From CAYVBW01 sp964588685 (GTDB lineage: Bacteria; Patescibacteriota; Microgenomatia; UBA1400; PJMF01): a stretch of 64,000 bases of DNA. Both the position numbers and the translations under genes were made by a program. The first letter of the stretch is position 1. Every line of letters begins with the position of its first letter. The stretch covers positions 31,307 through 95,306 of the forward strand of contig CAZPQG010000005.1 in the NCBI GenBank assembly GCA_964588685.1, read 5' to 3'. Of the stretch, positions 33,426 to 41,875 are shown piece by piece. The notes under the pieces are model-generated. The model did not search any database. It was not told where the DNA came from and saw only the letters and a list, made by a program, of their open reading frames with translations.

Positions 33426-34400
33426 ATGACTAAAATAAATCTTTCCAAACTACCTGATAAGGCTCCTGATTATGATTTACGGGATTTGTTAGAGGCTGGC
33501 TGTCATTTTGGACACCAGCGCGACAAATGGAACCCGAAAATGGCGGAATATGTATATCGTGATAAAGAAGGGGTTAATATTTTTGATTTAGCAAAAACAG
33601 CGGAGCAGTTAAGCTTGGCTTACAACTATTTTTATCAATTGGGCAAAAAGAATAAAAAGGTTATTATGGTTGGCACTAAACGCCAAGCAAGAAAGGCTGT
33701 TCGGGAAACAGCTCAAGATGCAGGCATGATGTATATTTCTTCACGGTGGCTGGGAGGTTTTTTAACAAACTGGAAGCAAATTAAACAATCTTTGGATAAA
33801 TTAAAAACAATGAAAGATAATTTTGAAAAAGACGAGTATGACAATTTAACTACTTATGAGCAAGCTCAGCTTAAAAAAGAAATAACTAGGCTGGAGAGAT
33901 TTTTTGAAGGTATAATGGATTTGAATTCCCGTCCGGATGTTATCTTTGTAGTTGATCCTGTTAAGGAGGATATAGCGGTTAAAGAGGCAAATTTGATGGA
34001 TGTTCCCGTTGTGGCAATTGCAGACAGTGATGCTAATCCTGATTTATTAAAGATTACAATTCCGGCTAATGATGATGCAATTAAAAGTGTCAGTTTTTTG
34101 GTCAAGCAAATAGGCGAGGCTTATAAAGCCGGCAGTGAAGGGGAGTTGGTTAAGAAAAAACAAGCTGGTAAAAAATCCGGCGAAAAAGAGTCAGTTGAGA
34201 AAGAAGAACAAAAAAAGGAAGAGCAAGCTGGCAAGGAAAAAAAGCAAACTGATAAAAAAGAAAAAGCTGAACCCGAAAAAAAAGATGAAAAAGAACCAGT
34301 TGACCAGAATAAGAAGGACAAGGAAACTGACCAGAATAAGAAAGGCAAGAAAAAAGAAAAACCTGCCAAAGATGAAAAAGATATCAAAGATGAAGAGTAG
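33426..34400 (+). CDS. rpsB: 30S ribosomal protein uS2 with long charged tail
   Basis: Residues 1-235 are a normal uS2: LLEAGCHFGHQRDKWNPKMA, then GVNIFDLAKTAEQL, SSRWLGGFLTNWKQIKQSL and RPDVIFVVDPVKEDIAVKEA. The remaining 90 residues are an almost pure Lys/Glu/Asp/Gln tail, a kind of extension common in CPR ribosomal proteins and probably disordered. It is followed by tsf, the near-universal rpsB-tsf order. Translation starts at AAGGA, eight bases before the ATG, a site that the leader can hide in a stem. Confidence 0.97.
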   Translation: MTKINLSKLPDKAPDYDLRDLLEAGCHFGHQRDKWNPKMAEYVYRDKEGVNIFDLAKTAEQLSLAYNYFYQLGKKNKKVIMVGTKRQARKAVRETAQDAGMMYISSRWLGGFLTNWKQIKQSLDKLKTMKDNFEKDEYDNLTTYEQAQLKKEITRLERFFEGIMDLNSRPDVIFVVDPVKEDIAVKEANLMDVPVVAIADSDANPDLLKITIPANDDAIKSVSFLVKQIGEAYKAGSEGELVKKKQAGKKSGEKESVEKEEQKKEEQAGKEKKQTDKKEKAEPEKKDEKEPVDQNKKDKETDQNKKGKKKEKPAKDEKDIKDEE

Positions 34401-34611
34401 TTTAGTTTTCTATTCATCACTCAATATAATATACTGCTTATTAATGGTGTTAATCAGGAGATAGAGCAATAAGTTGAACGGCTGGTAATAACTAGCAATA
34501 AGCGGTTGGCAATAATTAGACTAGTAATAATTAGAGCAGTAATAGTTGCTTTATCTACATTTTTATATCTCAGATAGTTAATAAATTTATAATAAAATAA
34601 GGTAAGAAGTT

Positions 34612-35076
34612 ATGAAAAAAAATAAACTTGATGTAAAAGCTATTAAAAAGCTGAGAGATGAAACTGGAGCTCGAATGATAGATTGCAAAAAAGCTTTGGA
34701 AGAAGCAGAAGGTGATTTTGATGAGGCGATTGAGATAGTTGAAAAAGCGGGTTTGGCTAGGGCAGAGGAGGTTCAGAAAAGAAAAGCCGGAGCAGGTTTA
34801 ATTGAAAGTTATGTTCATAACAACGGCAAAATTGGAGCTTTAGTGGAACTGCATTGTGAGACAGATTTTGTAGCTAAAAATAATGAGTTCCGAACACTGG
34901 CCCGAGATATTGCGATGCAAGTAGCAGCCATGAAGCCACAGGATGTGGATGAGCTTTTAGAGCAGGAGTTTATTAAAGATTCTACGGTTACTATTAAAAG
35001 ATTAATTAAGAGGTTGAGCGGCAAGATTGGTGAGAAAATGAAAGTTGAACGTTTTGTTAGGTTTTCTTTAGATTAA
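34612..35076 (+). CDS. tsf: Elongation factor Ts (short form)
   Basis: EF-Ts recharges EF-Tu with GTP. The N-terminal UBA-like domain (IKKLRDETGARMIDCKKALEEAEGD, about residues 10-34) and the nucleotide-exchange motif CETDFVAKNNEF (about residues 83-94) are present. At 154 residues it lacks the second half of the core and the coiled coil of the E. coli protein (about 280 residues), like other short EF-Ts. It ends KIGEKMKVERFVRFSLD. AAGGT lies nine bases upstream of the ATG. It is about 210 bases after rpsB; the spacer has imperfect GTAATAATTAGA repeats. Confidence 0.95.
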   Translation: MKKNKLDVKAIKKLRDETGARMIDCKKALEEAEGDFDEAIEIVEKAGLARAEEVQKRKAGAGLIESYVHNNGKIGALVELHCETDFVAKNNEFRTLARDIAMQVAAMKPQDVDELLEQEFIKDSTVTIKRLIKRLSGKIGEKMKVERFVRFSLD

Positions 35077-35187
35077 GTTAGCCTAATTTTAGAAAAAGTT
35101 GTTGCGAGACAAGTATAATTTCTAGTTTAAATTAAAATAATTTAATTTTAAAAATATCTCAACTGTCCAGCTGCATAATTGCATCTT

Positions 35188-36141
35188 ATGAGAGATTTTG
35201 CCAGCAAATCTGCTAATAAAAAAAAGAGAAAAACACTAGTTGCTTTTTTAAAAAGCTGCGTTGCTTTTTTTATAAAATTTATTAAATTAAGTTTAACTCT
35301 CCTGGCTAGCTTATTGTTGTTCGGCTTGCTTGTTTGGGTAATTTTACCTCACTTAATAACACCTCAGCACCACAGAAGTATTGTATTCATTAATTATATT
35401 GAAAATGGATATGAAGGTGAAATGTTATTTGCATCATTTGATGCTGATATTAATAAAATTAAGGCTTATTTAATCACCCAAGAACATCAAGCCAACTTTA
35501 TTAATGAACAGACACGATCTGTTGAGTCTATTGCTTTTAATACAGCAGTTGAAGATTTAGAAATTGAAAAAATTAATACCACGCAGATTTCGTGGTTAAC
35601 AGGCAGAGTAGTGAATGAGGTGGTGTTATTATCGGGCGAAAAAGGTATTGAGCTGTCAAAGCTGCATAATTTAACACGATTATTGAAAGAAAAACTGTTT
35701 TCTGATTTAGCTTCTGTTAAGAAAATTGCAGATATTAAAAAAATGCAAGAGCTTTTTTACCTCTTACTAGTGTTAAGAAAAATGGATTATGACTTTATTC
35801 CTCAAGAAAGCAATTTGCCTCAAACTGCAGTCTTACCTGATAATTGCGCAGCAGCTGTTATTAATACTACTGATATTGTTGACTACGCCTCAACGTTTAC
35901 TTCAATTTTAGAAACAAGTGGGGCTAGAGTGATAAGAGTTGATACCGGTTTTCAAGATCGGACGTATGAACAATCTGTCTTAGCTTTTAATCAAGAAAAG
36001 AAAGCTTGCAATTTATTGGCTGAGCTTTTGCAAGAGAATCTTTTTATCCAACCACTACAGCAAATTAGAGGTCCGCAAGCAGAATCTCTTTTAAATCGCT
36101 ATCGGGCTGATTTAATTATTTTATTGGGAGCTAATTATTGA
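35188..36141 (+). CDS. Membrane-anchored LytR_C-like domain protein
   Basis: The 317-residue protein has a basic N-terminus, one membrane anchor (about residues 34-56) and an extracytoplasmic part. The C-terminal segment (CAAAVINTTDIVDYASTFTS, then ILETSGARVIRVD; about residues 225-300) resembles the LytR C-terminal domain found at the end of LCP-type wall proteins. The middle shows weak LCP-like features but no confident catalytic Arg/Asp set. It may help attach polymers to the cell envelope; this is inference. The ATG at 35188 is preferred over a TTG nine bases upstream. A 15-base direct repeat duplicates its stop region (36133-36162). Confidence 0.65.
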   Translation: MRDFASKSANKKKRKTLVAFLKSCVAFFIKFIKLSLTLLASLLLFGLLVWVILPHLITPQHHRSIVFINYIENGYEGEMLFASFDADINKIKAYLITQEHQANFINEQTRSVESIAFNTAVEDLEIEKINTTQISWLTGRVVNEVVLLSGEKGIELSKLHNLTRLLKEKLFSDLASVKKIADIKKMQELFYLLLVLRKMDYDFIPQESNLPQTAVLPDNCAAAVINTTDIVDYASTFTSILETSGARVIRVDTGFQDRTYEQSVLAFNQEKKACNLLAELLQENLFIQPLQQIRGPQAESLLNRYRADLIILLGANY

Positions 36142-36190
36142 AAAGCCAATTATTGAAAAGCTAATAAATCAATTACCAAGGATCGGCCTG

Positions 36191-36904
36191 CTAATTATTA
36201 GTAATAGGATAGTTGGTTGATAAATTAGTTAAATTATCTTCTTCTAATTTTTTATTAACCGGGAAAGAAGTAACGCCTTTGTTTTCCTCTGAAACTTTGC
36301 TTTCTTTTACTAAAACTTTGCACTCTCTTTTTTCCGGGTTAATAGAATGAATAGTGCATTCATATTCATTATTTTTTTTAATTAATTTAATTAATCTTGA
36401 GGAAATTTTTTGCGGCAAAGTTCCTAAATATTGCGATTGAGTACTCTTATCAGCTGCCTTAGTGTCAGTTGTATATATTGAAATATATTTATTTTTTGGT
36501 TCTAACACACAATTTTGCCCCATAGATAATTCAGACAATGTTTTTTTGTCCGCAGTTCTAGTGAGCGCTATTACTTGAGATTTGCCCGGTTCTTCAATGT
36601 AAGCTGGATTTTGATTAAATTGAATAGTCGGTCCGGTGCTTTTTTTCTTAGCCCGCTCAAGATTTTTGGCGGCAATTTTATTATGTTTATCAAGTCGTAA
36701 AATCTGTTTTAATAGTTTTTCTGCAATTCGGTTATGCCCCAATTGCATTCGAGCCAAGGCTAATCTATTCAGAGCACTGATGTTATGAGCGTCTATTTCT
36801 AAAATTTCTTTATTAATCTCTTTGGCAAGCCTCCAATCCTTATTTTTTGCCGCTGCGATCGCTTTTTTAGTTAAAGGGGCAATATTTCTCATAATATAAT
36901 GCAT
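36191..36904 (-). CDS. TPR protein with a C-terminal beta domain
   Basis: The 237-residue protein opens with about two tetratricopeptide-type repeats (residues 5-85: AIAAAKNKDWRLAKEINKEI, then ALNRLALARMQLGHNRIAEK and LLKQILRLDKHNKIAAKNL). A basic linker leads to a beta-rich domain (about residues 125-205) with SQYLGTLPQKISSRLIKLIK and YECTIHSINPEKRECKVLVKE. This domain recurs in CPR TPR proteins as I recall, with unknown role. There is no signal peptide. It is a cytoplasmic scaffold by inference, convergent with the LytR_C gene. Confidence 0.7.
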   Translation of the reverse strand: MHYIMRNIAPLTKKAIAAAKNKDWRLAKEINKEILEIDAHNISALNRLALARMQLGHNRIAEKLLKQILRLDKHNKIAAKNLERAKKKSTGPTIQFNQNPAYIEEPGKSQVIALTRTADKKTLSELSMGQNCVLEPKNKYISIYTTDTKAADKSTQSQYLGTLPQKISSRLIKLIKKNNEYECTIHSINPEKRECKVLVKESKVSEENKGVTSFPVNKKLEEDNLTNLSTNYPITNN

Positions 36905-37039
36905 GATTGCTATCTAGGTCAGTTTGAGTCAAAGAATACTGATTTTTAGGCGAATTGTCAAGCATGATAAAATAAAGGTGTAATAAAGCAAGGGTTAAAT
37001 TTTAAACTAATTATTAATTATCATAGGATTTATCAAATT

Positions 37040-37594
37040 ATGGCAGGACATAGCAAATGGTCTAATATTAAACATAAGAAGAAAGCAGAGGATCGTAAAA
37101 GAGGTAAAATTTTTAGTAAATTGTCTCGAAAAATTAGAGCTGCTGTTAGAGAAGGGGGGACTGATCCTGAAACTAATGTTAATTTAAGAACTTGGCTGGA
37201 TAAAGCTCGAGACGCTAATATGCCAAAGGAAAATGTACAGCGAGCGATTGACGCCGGAGCTGGCAAAGGAGAGAATGGGCCGCTGCAGGAAGTGGTTTAT
37301 GAGGCTTTTACTCCTTTCGGCGCCGGAATGTTAATTGTGACTACTACAGATAATAAAAATAGAACTACAGCTAAGATTAGGAATGTGCTGACTGAAGCCG
37401 GAGGATCGCTTGGAGCTCCCGGTTCGAGCAGCTATATGTTTAAGCGAACTGATCAAGGTAAATACCAAGCAACTATTACTGTCCCCCAAGACGATGAACA
37501 AAGGAAAAATTTAGATGCTATGATAGAGAAGTTGTTGGAACTGGAAGATGTGACAGATATTTATTGCGCAATAGACGGTTGGGAAAGTCCTTAG
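37040..37594 (+). CDS. yebC: YebC/PmpR-family protein lacking the third domain
   Basis: The start MAGHSKWSNIKHKKKAEDRKRGKIFSK is diagnostic (only the first 20 residues are needed). Members act as DNA-binding regulators and, in recent work, as translation factors for proline-rich stretches. The protein is 184 residues against about 240-250. It runs normally through GGSLGAPGSSSYMFKR, then passes directly to YQATITVPQDDEQRKNLDAM and LEDVTDIYCAID. The domain normally inserted between these strands (the part beginning with the acidic D/E-L-x-E-A-A-L-E-A-G-A motif) is missing. The cut is clean and in frame, so this looks like a natural short form. Confidence 0.93.
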   Translation: MAGHSKWSNIKHKKKAEDRKRGKIFSKLSRKIRAAVREGGTDPETNVNLRTWLDKARDANMPKENVQRAIDAGAGKGENGPLQEVVYEAFTPFGAGMLIVTTTDNKNRTTAKIRNVLTEAGGSLGAPGSSSYMFKRTDQGKYQATITVPQDDEQRKNLDAMIEKLLELEDVTDIYCAIDGWESP

Positions 37595-37642
37595 CTTTTG
37601 ATAATTATTATTAATAAAATATCTTAACTATTTAATTAACCA

Positions 37643-38410
37643 ATGAGGCGAAGAGAAAAATTTGTACTTTCTACTATCTTTTTATCAATATTGTTTTTTG
37701 CCATTCAATATGTGAGCTTAGATTGGCGCTATCTGGCTATTGCCGGTTTAACGGTTGTGACTTATATTGTGGCTTCTTTTGCTTTGTCAGACGATTTAGA
37801 GTTTCATGAGCGCTTAACTATTGTGCCGCTGCCGACTATGTATGCCATGGCAGTGGCATTATTTTACTTTTTATTACCGGATAATTTTTTAAGCCAATTA
37901 TTAATTTTAATTTTATTCAGCATCGGACTTTATGCCTTATTTTTAACAGCTAATATTTACTCTGTTGTTAAGGGCAAAACAATTCAGTTATTGTATGCAG
38001 CCCGCACCATCGGTTTTTTCTTTACACTTTTAACTTCTTTATTACTTACCAATACTATTTTATCTTTAAATTTACCTTTCTGGGCAATAGGGTTGTTGGT
38101 GGGATTGGCTCATTTCCCTTTACTTTTCATATCTTTGTGGGCGGTTAATTTTGAAGATTTTATTGCTAAAGATATTTTAATTTATTCTTCAGTCATCAGT
38201 TTATTTTTGATGGAATTTGCCATCTTATTATCTTTGATTCCAATGCCAGTGTGGAATGCTTCTTTATTCGTGATCGGGGTCGTTTATTTAGTATTGGGTT
38301 TGCTGCAATCTTATTTAAGAGGCAGGTTGTTTAAAAATACTATAGCTGAATATTCTTTAATGGCCGCTATTTTAGCTTTTCTCTTCATCATTTTTTTTCC
38401 TTTTAAGTAA
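37643..38410 (+). CDS. Hypothetical polytopic membrane protein (DUF5656-like)
   Basis: The 255-residue protein has about eight hydrophobic helices. It begins RRREKFVLSTIFLSILFFAI and carries short conserved-looking loops SDDLEFHERLTIVPLPTMY and LYAARTIGFFF. From memory it resembles a CPR-restricted membrane family labelled DUF5656; I have not been able to check this. Function is unknown. It lies 48 bases after yebC and probably shares its transcript. The long non-coding region starts right after it. Confidence 0.65.
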   Translation: MRRREKFVLSTIFLSILFFAIQYVSLDWRYLAIAGLTVVTYIVASFALSDDLEFHERLTIVPLPTMYAMAVALFYFLLPDNFLSQLLILILFSIGLYALFLTANIYSVVKGKTIQLLYAARTIGFFFTLLTSLLLTNTILSLNLPFWAIGLLVGLAHFPLLFISLWAVNFEDFIAKDILIYSSVISLFLMEFAILLSLIPMPVWNASLFVIGVVYLVLGLLQSYLRGRLFKNTIAEYSLMAAILAFLFIIFFPFK

Positions 38411-38451
38411 GAATTTAGTTTTAAAGAATTACAACTGGTCAATTTACCTCT

Positions 38452-38501
38452 AGTTAATTCTGATTATACCTCGCAGTTAATTCTGATTATACCTCGCAGT
38501 T
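38452..38501. repeat. 23-bp tandem duplication
   Basis: AGTTAATTCTGATTATACCT plus CGC occurs twice in direct succession (38452-38474 and 38475-38497), followed by the first four bases of a third copy. It lies just after the membrane protein gene, at the left end of the non-coding region. Confidence 0.9.
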
Positions 38502-39347
38502 TGGCCATATTTAACGGATAAAACACTGAGGGCCCTCCCTCAAAATTTATTAACAGGCAGTTTGGTTGGTTTACTTGGCGGTTATATCGGGGGCAGCAGC
38601 TGATCAGTAGTAAATTTGCTAATTTTGCAGGAATTAAGGGGCAGAGCAGAGGCTTATTTTTTTAAAGGTTAAGCTTGTGCCAGATTTAATATTGTTAGTG
38701 AAAAGAAGGTGTTTTTAAAGTGGAGGCTGTTTATAGAGAAAATTAAAAAAAATATTAATTTATTTTGATTAAGAACTCAATTTTAATATAAAAAACTAGA
38801 GCAGAGGCCTTGAATCGTGAAATGGCAATGTGAAATGGAGGAGAGGGGCTCAAATTTTAAAAGGGTAACGTCTTATAATATTAAGGATGATATAGTTTGA
38901 TATAGTTAGTAAATAAGAGATAATTCTGCGAAAATAATGTGGAAAAGTATATTTCGCCTCTGGTAATCATTAACTTTTTTAAGTGTCATATAATTTACTT
39001 ATTGTGTTGCTTATCAGACCGGAATGAGTTCACGCCTAACCAGATTAGCCTGGATTAAATTCTGCTAGATAAGCTATAACCAGAGAGAGGCCATGCTCTC
39101 AGAGTAGTAGAATATCATTTTGTACAAATTAGGCTGATGTAAAGGTAAAAAACCCGAAGTGGTAAAATTAAGATTTGTTTAACAAGTGTTAATTTAGAAT
39201 GGGGTTTGATCCGGGGAGGATGGCTGTTTATATCTGTATTTAATACTTTTTGTTCTGCTGCATTGGGCAGTGTCGGCAAGAGAGTGAGACAGACGTCCTC
39301 TCTTTTATGGTTTTGATACTTAAAAATAAGTACTATGTCGCACAATA

Positions 39348-39378
39348 TAACTTTTACGACGTACAGTCATAAAAGTTA
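39348..39378. repeat. 9-bp perfect inverted repeat in the non-coding region
   Basis: TAACTTTTA (39348-39356) and TAAAAGTTA (39370-39378) flank a 13-base spacer. The size (31 bases with two arms) is like an operator or a recombinase core site; no T-run follows, so it is not a terminator. Confidence 0.6.
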
Positions 39379-40077
39379 AAGATAGGTTAAAAAGCAGTTT
39401 TTTATTTTTAAGTTTAGCCTTTTCCTTTAAAGGTGTAAATAAAGATGTTTGTTTATTTTGTTTGATAATCATTACCTCTTTTCTTATTAAGCTTGTCTTG
39501 TCTTAAAGCTTAAATTTTTCGCCTGAATATTTTATTTAATAATTAGGCTAAATTATTGTCTAGGTTAAATGCTGGCTGACTCAGTTAATAACTTATTTTA
39601 AATTGATTTAAAAAAGATTGTTTGTGATTAATATATAAAATAATTTCAATTACGGTTGTTTGCTTTAAATTCAATTGACATGAAGTTTAAGCAATGATCA
39701 ATCATTCAGCCTATGTTAAAAAAAGCTGTTTTTGAGCGTTTGAGAGGCTTGATTTTAAGCAGTTAATTTATTTAATATTTATTTTAAGATTGATATATCC
39801 GTTAGAATTAATGGCGGTGGTTTTAAGAGTTTTGATGCTATTTAAAGCATTTTGTTGTGCCGGGGCCTTAATTTTGAATATTTTTAAAGTTTCTTAGACG
39901 GCTTTTAAATCCGTTATATTGTTTTATGTTTATGTGTTTTTATGTAACAGTTATTTTATTATGTTGTAGCTGTTTCAAATTATTTTGTTAAACAGTGATC
40001 AGCAGCTTGGTTTAAATAATAATCAAATGTTTAATTTTACTATCAATTAGTTAATTGATTTATCATTTGGAAATATT

Positions 40078-40107
40078 TTGTGAAAACTTGTGAAAATTTG
40101 TGAAAAC
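40078..40107. repeat. Three tandem 10-bp iterons
   Basis: TTGTGAAAAC, TTGTGAAAAT and TTGTGAAAAC follow one another without spacers. Phased 10-bp direct repeats put the same face of the helix in register and usually mark cooperative protein binding. They lie about 320 bases upstream of the Xer recombinase gene. Confidence 0.85.
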
Positions 40108-40248
40108 AATAACTATTAATTTATCTATTTTGAGTTTAAACTATCTATAAAGCACCTATTGTCAATCTTCTTTTGTTTTTGCTATATTTTAGCCAATTCA
40201 TGGTTTTGTTAATAGTAAATTTGTCTTTATCAATAATTATTGACGATA

Positions 40249-40259
40249 TTATGTAAAAT
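40249..40259 (+). other. XerD-like half-site, possible dif remnant
   Basis: TTATGTAAAAT differs by one base from the XerD arm of E. coli dif (TTATGTTAAAT). The expected XerC arm six bases upstream is not recognisable (AATAATTATTG), so this is at best a divergent dif. It is 167 bases upstream of the xer gene. Confidence 0.25.
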
Positions 40260-40426
40260 TTTTGTTAGAAAAACATGGATACATAGTAGATAAGTAGCAG
40301 GCTTCAATTTTGTCACTCTCTCCCCTCCTCTGCTCAAAATCCCCTCCGGCTTCTTGGGGAATTTTATTACTTGAGTATTTTAAACTTTGGCCGCAGTTAT
40401 ATATAATTAAATTAGATAAAACAAAT

Positions 40427-41404
40427 ATGTCAAAAAATAATCCACTTGAGCTTAAAATGGTTAATTTCCTCGAGCATCTAGAGGTAGAGCGTAACTTAAG
40501 CGCTTTAACAATTCGCAACTATCGCCACTATTTAACTCGATTTATTGATTGGCTTGAGGAGCAAGGCTGCGATAGTCTAAAAGAAATTGATTTAAAGTTA
40601 ATGAGGAAATATCGAGTTTACCTGAATCGTTACGAGGATGATTTAGGTAGAGATTTGTCAAAGGTAACTCAAGGCTATCATGTTACTGCCATTAGGTCTT
40701 GGTTTAAATGGCTGATTAAGAACGATGTAGAAGTTTTGCATCCGGAAAAAATAGATTTACCCAAAGGAGAGTCGACTCATATGCAGTTTGTGTCTGCTGA
40801 TAAGATGGAGCGCTTGTTGGGTCAGCCTAAAATTTCTACAGAAGCAGGATTAAGAGATCGTGCGATTTTAGAAGTATTGTTTTCAACTGGATTGAGGGTA
40901 AGTGAGCTGGTAAGTTTGGATAGAGATAATATTGATCTAGAAAAAAAAGAATTTTCAGTGATTGGTAAAGGTCGCAAGGTGCGCGTAGTGTTTTTGAGCG
41001 AAAGAGCTGTGATTTGGCTGGAACGATATTTAACTAGACGCGAAGATCATTGGCAGCCTATTTTCATCCGTTATTCTGGCAAAAAACCCGGTGTTACTGA
41101 CGATGGGGAAAGTATGCGCCTAACTACCCGCAGTGTGCAGCGCATTGTTAAAAAATACTCAAAACAAGCTAATTTATCAGCTGACTTAACACCACATGGC
41201 ATTAGGCATAGTTTTGCTACTGATTTACTTAACAATGGTGCCGGGCTCAGGCAGGTACAAGAATTACTGGGTCATAAAAATATAGCCACTACTCAAATTT
41301 ACACTCATGTCACTCAGCCTAAGTTAAGAAAAGTTCATCAGGAATTTCACTCAGACCTCAGGGGAAGGGAGCGACAATCACAAGAAAAAGGCAATCAAGA
41401 ATGA
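40427..41404 (+). CDS. Tyrosine recombinase XerC/XerD family
   Basis: The 325-residue recombinase has an N-terminal SAM-like core-binding domain (about residues 8-105: FLEHLEVERNLSALTIRNYR) and a catalytic domain with the full residue set Arg157 (STGLRVSEL), Lys181 (GKGRKVR), His257 and Arg260 (LTPHGIRHSFA), His283 (ELLGHKN) and the nucleophile Tyr292 (TQIYTHV). It should resolve chromosome dimers at dif or mobilise an element. An upstream GTG/ATG frame (from 40310) exists, but the ATG at 40427 gives the standard start. It ends in TGA. It is flanked on both sides by gene-poor, repeat-bearing DNA. Confidence 0.92.
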   Translation: MSKNNPLELKMVNFLEHLEVERNLSALTIRNYRHYLTRFIDWLEEQGCDSLKEIDLKLMRKYRVYLNRYEDDLGRDLSKVTQGYHVTAIRSWFKWLIKNDVEVLHPEKIDLPKGESTHMQFVSADKMERLLGQPKISTEAGLRDRAILEVLFSTGLRVSELVSLDRDNIDLEKKEFSVIGKGRKVRVVFLSERAVIWLERYLTRREDHWQPIFIRYSGKKPGVTDDGESMRLTTRSVQRIVKKYSKQANLSADLTPHGIRHSFATDLLNNGAGLRQVQELLGHKNIATTQIYTHVTQPKLRKVHQEFHSDLRGRERQSQEKGNQE

Positions 41405-41539
41405 CGAACTTCCCAGTTGATTATTTTTTTATCAAATAATGCTTTACTCTGCTAATTTACCTCTGTAGATACTTTGTTTGATGTATCAGTTAAAATATAA
41501 GAGCTTATCTTTAGTTCTGTGGTTTCGTAATTTTTGTCA

Positions 41540-41558
41540 GGGGGAAAATGCTTCCCCC
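41540..41558. repeat. GC-rich hairpin downstream of xer
   Basis: GGGGGAA (41540-41546) pairs with TTCCCCC (41552-41558) around AATGC. There is no T-run on either side, so it is not a standard terminator; it may protect the xer mRNA end or form a cruciform. Confidence 0.6.
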
Positions 41559-41635
41559 AGGGAAGAAGTATTGCCAAGTAATTTGATACGTGGTTACTAT
41601 ATTTTAATAAGATTATCTATTAACTTATATATCTA

Positions 41636-41671
41636 AATATTTATAAATATTAACTAATATTTATAAATATT
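41636..41671. repeat. Twin copies of a 16-bp perfect palindrome
   Basis: AATATTTATAAATATT occurs at 41636-41651 and again at 41656-41671, separated by AACT. Each copy equals its own reverse complement, and the centres are 20 bp apart, about two helical turns. This suggests cooperative binding of a dimeric protein, though a low-complexity AT context weakens the case. Confidence 0.75.
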
Positions 41672-41800
41672 GATTTGTATATTTTAACCTCTCCTCTACT
41701 CTCTCCTTTTTCATTTTTAAAGATTTAATGATAAAATGAATATTCAGTTGAAGTTGATAGGTGACAAGTTAAGGTATTATTTACTTCTTTTTTAATTTTA

Positions 41801-41874
<74 letters not shown>

Positions 41875-41875
41875 C

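Larger units (their letters stand above)
38411..40426. other. Two-kilobase region without a convincing gene
   Basis: No ORF here looks real on either strand. The region is T- and G-rich on the plus strand up to about 40.1 kb. It holds a 23-bp tandem duplication (38452-38497), a variant DnaA-box-like TGTGGAAAA (38939-38947), a 9-bp inverted repeat (39348-39378), three 10-bp iterons (40078-40107) and a XerD-like half-site (40249-40259). A 36-codon stretch without a start near 38495-38602 (ending SLVGLLGGYIGGSS) might be a gene remnant. I see no RNase P, tmRNA or SRP RNA signature. Confidence 0.6.
41405..41800. other. Intergenic region with hairpin and twin palindromes
   Basis: No gene is visible in these 396 bases between xer and tRNA-Ala. 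They contain a GC-rich hairpin (41540-41558) and two copies of a 16-bp palindrome (41636-41671). The last 100 bases should hold the tRNA promoter, but no confident -35/-10 pair stands out. Confidence 0.6.

Noticed and set aside
34121..34420. 99-residue Ser/Phe-rich minus-strand ORF
   Set aside because: It is the antisense of the Lys/Glu tail of uS2, where low complexity removes stop codons.
38939..38947. oriC in the gene-free region
   Set aside because: Only one variant DnaA-box-like sequence is present, dnaA/dnaN are absent, and strand bias looks more like a terminus than an origin.
39115..39345. 76-residue minus-strand ORF in the non-coding region
   Set aside because: No Shine-Dalgarno, no recognisable motif, atypical composition, and isolated in a region full of stops.
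40249..40518. 89-residue minus-strand ORF overlapping the xer start
   Set aside because: It overlaps the well-supported recombinase gene in antisense and has no features of its own.
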